Assembly (NCBI RefSeq): GCF_000521465.1
Contig: NZ_BAVR01000002.1
Span: forward strand, 1 to 64,000
DNA length: 64,000 nucleotides
Direction: 5' to 3'
DNA from: Acetivibrio straminisolvens JCM 21531
Lineage (GTDB): Bacteria > Bacillota > Clostridia > Acetivibrionales > Acetivibrionaceae
Shown: positions 60,183 through 64,000 of the stretch, piece by piece
How positions within the stretch are numbered: the first letter of the stretch is position 1
How the letters are laid out: every line of letters starts with the position of its first letter
Notes under the pieces: model-generated
The model's database searches: none
Told to the model about the DNA's origin: nothing
What the model saw: only the letters and a program-made list of their open reading frames with translations
Made by a program: the position numbers and the translations under genes

Positions 60183-60211
60183 TTTACAATATATTGGTAT
60201 TGATATATAAT
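60183..60211 (+). promoter_or_regulatory. Promoter of the thiamin operon
   Basis: TTTACA (60183-60188), 17-nt spacer, TATAAT (60206-60211); the riboswitch starts about 22 nt later. Confidence 0.7.
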
Positions 60212-60232
60212 GAATAAAAAAATAACATTTGT

Positions 60233-60320
60233 GCTAGGGGTGCCGTTATGGCTGAGAAAGAGACCTTTGTCTCTTAACCCTTTGAACCTGATGCGGTTAG
60301 TACCGCCGGAGGGAAGCTTT
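60233..60320 (+). ncRNA. TPP (THI-box) riboswitch
   Basis: GGGGTGCC, GGCTGAGA, ACCCTTTGAACCTGA and GGTTAGTACCGCCGGAGGGAAGC are the conserved THI-box segments in order. It lies upstream of thiS and a terminator (60344-60372), so TPP should end transcription early. Confidence 0.96.
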
Positions 60321-60343
60321 AAATATGGTGTATTGGTCTATTG

Positions 60344-60372
60344 ACGCTTATCCTTCGGGATAGGCGTTTTTT
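60344..60372 (+). terminator. Riboswitch-controlled terminator
   Basis: ACGCTTATCC and GGATAGGCGT form a 10-bp stem capped by TTCG and followed by TTTTT, 36 nt before the thiS start. Confidence 0.9.
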
Positions 60373-60408
60373 AGTTGTATGAAATTTTAGTTTTGGGGAG
60401 GTGACGGG

Positions 60409-60609
60409 ATGTTTATTACTTTAAACGGCAAGCAAACTGAAGTAGCTAACGGTACATCACTTATGGATTTAATTTGCAGCAAGGGTCTTGAACCGGAAAG
60501 TGTAGTTATTGAATACAACCAGAACGTTCTTCGGAAGGAAGAATGGGACAGTGTTGTACTAAAAGAAAACGATAAGCTTGAAGTACTGCGATTTGTAGGG
60601 GGAGGATGA
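60409..60609 (+). CDS. thiS: Sulfur carrier protein ThiS
   Basis: 66 residues, ubiquitin-like. Ends in VGGG; family members end in Gly-Gly, so the carrier tail here is GG or GGG. The C-terminus is adenylated by ThiF and then carries the sulfur for thiazole synthesis. RBS GGGGAGGTGACGGG. Confidence 0.95.
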   Translation: MFITLNGKQTEVANGTSLMDLICSKGLEPESVVIEYNQNVLRKEEWDSVVLKENDKLEVLRFVGGG

Positions 60610-60613
60610 AAAA

Positions 60614-61380
60614 ATGGACGACAAATTGATTATTGGAGGCAGAGAAATTACCAGCAGGCTTTTTATCGGTACCGGTAAATTTTCTGCAAACAGGATAATA
60701 CCTGATGTTGTAAGGATGTCTGGAGCTCAGGTCGTCACTGTAGCTTTAAGAAGAATTGACTTTGATTCTGATGATGAAAATATGCTGGAATACATTCCGA
60801 AAGATTGCATTCTTATGCCAAATACATCCGGAGCAAGGAATGCTGAAGAGGCTGTTAGAATCGCAAGGATTGCCCGGGCTTCGGGATGCGGCGATTTTAT
60901 TAAGATTGAGGTTATATCGGATAATCGGTATCTTCTTCCGGACAACCTTGAGACCATAAGAGCAACGGAGACGCTTGTACGAGAGGGATTTACGGTGCTT
61001 CCTTATATGAATCCCGATCTTATGGATGCCAGAAGCTAAAAGATGCCGGTGCCGCTGCCGTAATGCCGTTGGGAGCTCCTATAGGAACCAATAAAGGGCT
61101 TAAAACGAAGGAAATGATTAGAATTCTGATTGATGAAATTGATATCCCTGTGATAGTGGACGCCGGAATAGGCAAGCCTTCCGATGCCTGTGAAGCTATG
61201 GAACTCGGTGCTGCTGCTGTTTTGGTAAATACCGCGATTGCTACGGCAGGGGACCCTGTGATAATGGCCGAAGCCTTTGCCAATGCGGTCATAGCCGGAA
61301 GAAAAGCTTTTCTTTCCGGTATGGGTCCGGTAAAGGAATACGCAGAAGCTTCATCGCCTCTTACGGGATTTCTTGTATGA
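60614..61380 (+). CDS. thiG: Thiazole synthase ThiG; one frameshift as given
   Basis: About 256 residues, TIM barrel. LFIGTGKF, the Schiff-base Lys region [21 protein letters not shown] and [11 protein letters not shown]. One A missing at 61033-61034; adding it restores [16 protein letters not shown]. Combines DXP, the thiocarboxylate of ThiS and dehydroglycine from ThiH. Confidence 0.94.
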
Positions 61381-61421
61381 CAGGTTAATGAATTATTTGC
61401 ATAGTAAATGGGGAATGAATA

Positions 61422-62528
61422 ATGAGCTTTTATGAAAGGTATCTGGAGTATAAAAATTTTGATTTTGAAGGTTTTTTGGAAAAGGTAACGGACCGGGATA
61501 TTATTAACATAATTAATAAAGACAGGCGCCTTACAGAGCTTGATTTTCTCATGCTTCTTTCAAATAAGGCGGTAAAGTACTTGGAACTTCTGGCTCAAAA
61601 GGCAAACAAGCTTACACTGCAGAATTTCGGAAAGGTCATATTCCTGTATACACCGATGTATCTTGCAAATTACTGCGTAAATCAGTGTGTCTACTGCGGT
61701 TTTAATATAACCAACAATATAAAACGAAAGAAACTTTCTTTGGAAGAGGTTGAAAGAGAGGCTCAGGCAATTTCCTCAACGGGCCTTAGACATATTCTGA
61801 TTCTAACGGGAGAGTCCAGAAAGGAAAGTCCTGTCGAGTACATAAAGGACTGTGTCAAAATTTTACGCAAATACTTCAGGTCCATATCGATTGAGGTCTA
61901 TCCTCTTTATGAAAATGAGTATGCCGAGCTGGTAGAGAAGGGTGTTGACGGCATTACCATTTATCAAGAGGTATATAATGAAGAAAAATACAAGGCTCTT
62001 CATTTAAAAGGTCCAAAAAGAAATTACTTATACAGGCTTGATGCTCCGGAAAGAGCATGCAGGGCATCTATGCGGAATGTAAATATCGGTGCTCTTTTGG
62101 GACTTTATGACTGGCGGAGAGAGGCTTTTTATACGGGCCTTCATGCGGATTATCTGCAAAACAAATATACGGATGTAGAAATAAGCATATCCCTTCCGAG
62201 AATAAGACCCCACTGCGGAAGTTTTATGCCTGACTGCAAGGTCGAGGACAGAGAGTTGGTACAGATAATGATAGCTCACCGGCTGTTTATGCCAAGGGCT
62301 GGGATTACAATTTCCACGAGGGAGAGTGAAAAGCTTAGAAATAATCTTATAGGCCTCGGAGTTACCAAAATGTCTGCTGCATCAAGCACTCAGGTAGGGG
62401 GACACACCCTTGATGATAAAAGTGACGGACAGTTTGATATTAATGACAGGCGTGGTGTGGAAGAAATGAAGCAACTGATTTACAGCAAAGGTTATCAGCC
62501 GGTATTTAAAGACTGGCAGGCAATATAA
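61422..62528 (+). CDS. thiH: Tyrosine lyase ThiH (dehydroglycine synthase, radical SAM)
   Basis: 368 residues. The cluster motif is CVNQCVYC near 88; HILILTGES follows. C-terminal [10 protein letters not shown] and QFDINDRR are typical. It splits Tyr to dehydroglycine and p-cresol without oxygen, fitting an anaerobe. Confidence 0.95.
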   Translation: MSFYERYLEYKNFDFEGFLEKVTDRDIINIINKDRRLTELDFLMLLSNKAVKYLELLAQKANKLTLQNFGKVIFLYTPMYLANYCVNQCVYCGFNITNNIKRKKLSLEEVEREAQAISSTGLRHILILTGESRKESPVEYIKDCVKILRKYFRSISIEVYPLYENEYAELVEKGVDGITIYQEVYNEEKYKALHLKGPKRNYLYRLDAPERACRASMRNVNIGALLGLYDWRREAFYTGLHADYLQNKYTDVEISISLPRIRPHCGSFMPDCKVEDRELVQIMIAHRLFMPRAGITISTRESEKLRNNLIGLGVTKMSAASSTQVGGHTLDDKSDGQFDINDRRGVEEMKQLIYSKGYQPVFKDWQAI

Positions 62529-62544
62529 AGTTTTGGAGGCAGTT

Positions 62545-63156
62545 ATGAATGAATTTGAAAATGGGCTTATGTCCTACCTTGGAAAAGAGAGGCTTGAAAA
62601 ACTCAATAAAGTCAAAATAGGGATTGCAGGCGCTGGGGGACTTGGTTCCAATTGTGCTTTACATCTTGTAAGAAGCGGTTTTAAATCTTTAAAGATAGTA
62701 GATTTTGACGTGGTGGAGCCATCCAATTTAAACAGGCAGTTTTTCTTCTTGGACCAATTGGGTTGTCCTAAGGTTTTGGCTTTAAAGGAAAATCTGTCCC
62801 GGATCAACCCTGACATCACAATAGAGGCAATACATAAAAAGGTGGATAAAAATAATGTAAGGGAGTTGTTCGATGACTGCGATGCTGTGGTGGAGGCGTT
62901 TGACAAGGTGGAGTGTAAGACCATGATGGTGGAGACTTTCGCTTCGTCGGGAAAGTTTTTTGTATGTGCATCGGGACTTGCCGGCTGGGGAAACAGTGAT
63001 GAGATAAAAATTCGAAAAATTCATGACAAGTTTTATATGGTCGGGGATTTTGTGACCGGAGTTAAAGAAGGCGTTCCTCCCTTTTCTCCTAGAGTTAATA
63101 TTGCGGCAGCAAAACAGGCGGATTTGATTTTGAGCTTTTTTTTAACGGTGCAATAG
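62545..63156 (+). CDS. thiF: ThiS adenylyltransferase ThiF
   Basis: 203 residues. ATP loop GIAGAGGLGSNCALHL, Arg in PSNLNRQFF, and DAVVEAFD. The ATG 62545 follows TGGAGG. The zinc-Cys motifs of full-length ThiF are absent, as in the short clostridial ThiF. A T8 run at 63136-63143 near the end might also be short by one T, in which case the C-terminus would differ and end about 20 nt later. Confidence 0.9.
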   Translation: MNEFENGLMSYLGKERLEKLNKVKIGIAGAGGLGSNCALHLVRSGFKSLKIVDFDVVEPSNLNRQFFFLDQLGCPKVLALKENLSRINPDITIEAIHKKVDKNNVRELFDDCDAVVEAFDKVECKTMMVETFASSGKFFVCASGLAGWGNSDEIKIRKIHDKFYMVGDFVTGVKEGVPPFSPRVNIAAAKQADLILSFFLTVQ

Positions 63157-63254
63157 ATGTCTCCCACTGGTTATAAATGGTGTATACCGTTTTCTTTGAA
63201 CTGAAGTGTGATAAATGATACTTAGAATATGAAACTTTGGGGGAGGTGAAGGGA

Positions 63255-64000
63255 TTGAATAATCTTTATAGGGTACTGGATGCCAATATAAACAGAGCAT
63301 CTGAAGGGCTCAGGGTTTTGGAGGATTTGGCAAGATTTTGCTATGATGACAGACCGTTTTCAAAAAAGCTCAAGGAATTGAGACACGGTATAAGAAAGAA
63401 TATTTCAAAGCTGCTCCCAAACCTTATAGAAAGCAGGGATTCGGCAAATGATGTGGGGTTAAAAACATCAATGGAACTGGACATTGACCGGAAAACCTCA
63501 CTAACAGAGCTTGCCCAAGCAAACTTCAAACGTATTCAGGAGGCTTTAAGGACTATAGAGGAAAGCCTTAAGGTCGTCAATGAAAATGAACTTTCCAAAC
63601 TATATGAAGGCTACAGGTTTGAGGTATACAGTATTGAAAAGGAGTATTTTAAATTCATGGTTGGCGGAAATAAGAGAAATAGATTGAATGAAATAATGAC
63701 CGGTCTTTATTGCATTACGTCGGAAGAACACTCTAAAGGCCGCAGCAATATTGAGGTAGTAGAGAAAATGATAAAGGCCGGAATCAGGATAATTCAGTAT
63801 AGAGAAAAGAAGAAAAGTCTTCTGGAAAAATACAATGAGTGTCAAAAAATAAGGGAGATGACTTTAGCTTCAAACGTTACATTTATTGTAAACGATAATG
63901 TTGATATTGCAATGATGGTGAGGGCTGACGGGGTACATTTAGGGCAGGATGATCTTCCTATAGAAAGGGTTAGAGAGCTTGTCGGGGATGAAATGATTAT
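63255..64000 (+). CDS. ThiD2-ThiE fusion, partial at the window end
   Basis: At least 248 residues. Start TTG 63255 with GGGAGGTGAAGG. The N-terminal ~130 residues (YRVLDANINRASEGLRVLED, ELRHGIRKNI, RIQEALRTIEE) match the ThiD2-type hydroxymethylpyrimidine-phosphate kinase domain. From about 150 (TGLYCITSEEH, RIIQYREKKKS, FIVNDNVDIA, DGVHLGQDDLP) it is thiamin phosphate synthase ThiE. The fusion joins pyrimidine phosphorylation with coupling to the thiazole. Its end lies beyond the window. Confidence 0.88.
   Translation, partial: MNNLYRVLDANINRASEGLRVLEDLARFCYDDRPFSKKLKELRHGIRKNISKLLPNLIESRDSANDVGLKTSMELDIDRKTSLTELAQANFKRIQEALRTIEESLKVVNENELSKLYEGYRFEVYSIEKEYFKFMVGGNKRNRLNEIMTGLYCITSEEHSKGRSNIEVVEKMIKAGIRIIQYREKKKSLLEKYNECQKIREMTLASNVTFIVNDNVDIAMMVRADGVHLGQDDLPIERVRELVGDEMI

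Overview
The window is low-GC Firmicute DNA from a cellulolytic, spore-forming clostridium. The best guess is Acetivibrio (Clostridium) thermocellus or a close sister such as A. straminisolvens. The reasons are a CelF-like GH9-CBM3c cellulase carrying a type I dockerin (29.3-31.5 kb), a PdaB-like sporulation deacetylase, a caffeyl-CoA-reductase-type ferredoxin-EtfA fusion, and the classic clostridial/bacillar order priA-def-fmt-rsmB-rlmN-stp-prkC-rsgA-rpe-thiN. About twenty otherwise intact genes are broken by single-base length changes, nearly always one missing base in a short homopolymer. I read these as sequencing or assembly errors and annotate the genes across the breaks.

Layout. 0-10 kb: purL, a parvulin foldase, asnB (minus strand), pdaB, a degenerate Mur-ligase-like protein and an OB-fold ssDNA-binding protein. 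10.2-15.3 kb: a type II NADH dehydrogenase with a membrane tail, divergent from ApbE, NusG-II, Gx-transporter and polyprenyl-synthase genes; together they resemble the flavin-based extracellular electron transfer (FLEET) loci of Listeria and Lactobacillus. 15.4-29.2 kb: a small P-loop protein, then the priA-to-thiN operon for translation-factor processing, rRNA modification, Ser/Thr phosphorylation and ribosome assembly. 29.3-39.8 kb: celF, a nitroreductase, a carboxylesterase, an aminotransferase, rqcH, and a histidine kinase paired with a response-regulator/PP2C protein.

40-45 kb is an accessory zone behind tRNA-Ala(GGC). Small accessory genes (acyltransferase, YjcZ-like peptide, a methyltransferase with an in-frame stop, two tandem copper-amine-oxidase-N proteins) are separated by copies of a roughly 62-bp two-hairpin repeat. 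Six copies occur in the window, and each sits directly behind an intrinsic terminator in the orientation of the upstream gene.

45.2-57.5 kb is the most striking part: a single ten-gene operon that looks like an undescribed biosynthetic pathway. It encodes a B12-domain-type radical SAM enzyme, an iron-sulfur flavoprotein, a fused glutamine amidotransferase/anthranilate-synthase-like enzyme, a PaaK-type adenylate-forming ligase, a BacA-like prephenate decarboxylase homologue, an acyl-CoA-dehydrogenase-like flavoprotein lacking the usual catalytic Glu, a cupin, a ThDP-dependent enzyme, and EtfB plus ferredoxin-fused EtfA. Its leader starts at a good sigma-A promoter, carries ten (G/U/A)AG triplets at almost perfect 5-nt spacing, and ends in an attenuator hairpin. 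That is the architecture of a TRAP (MtrB) tryptophan-sensing site.

57.6-64 kb: a mini J-domain protein, a 44-aa membrane peptide, a standalone SIR2-family protein, ysxC, and a thiamin operon (TPP riboswitch, thiS, thiG, thiH, thiF, then a thiD2-thiE fusion cut by the window end).
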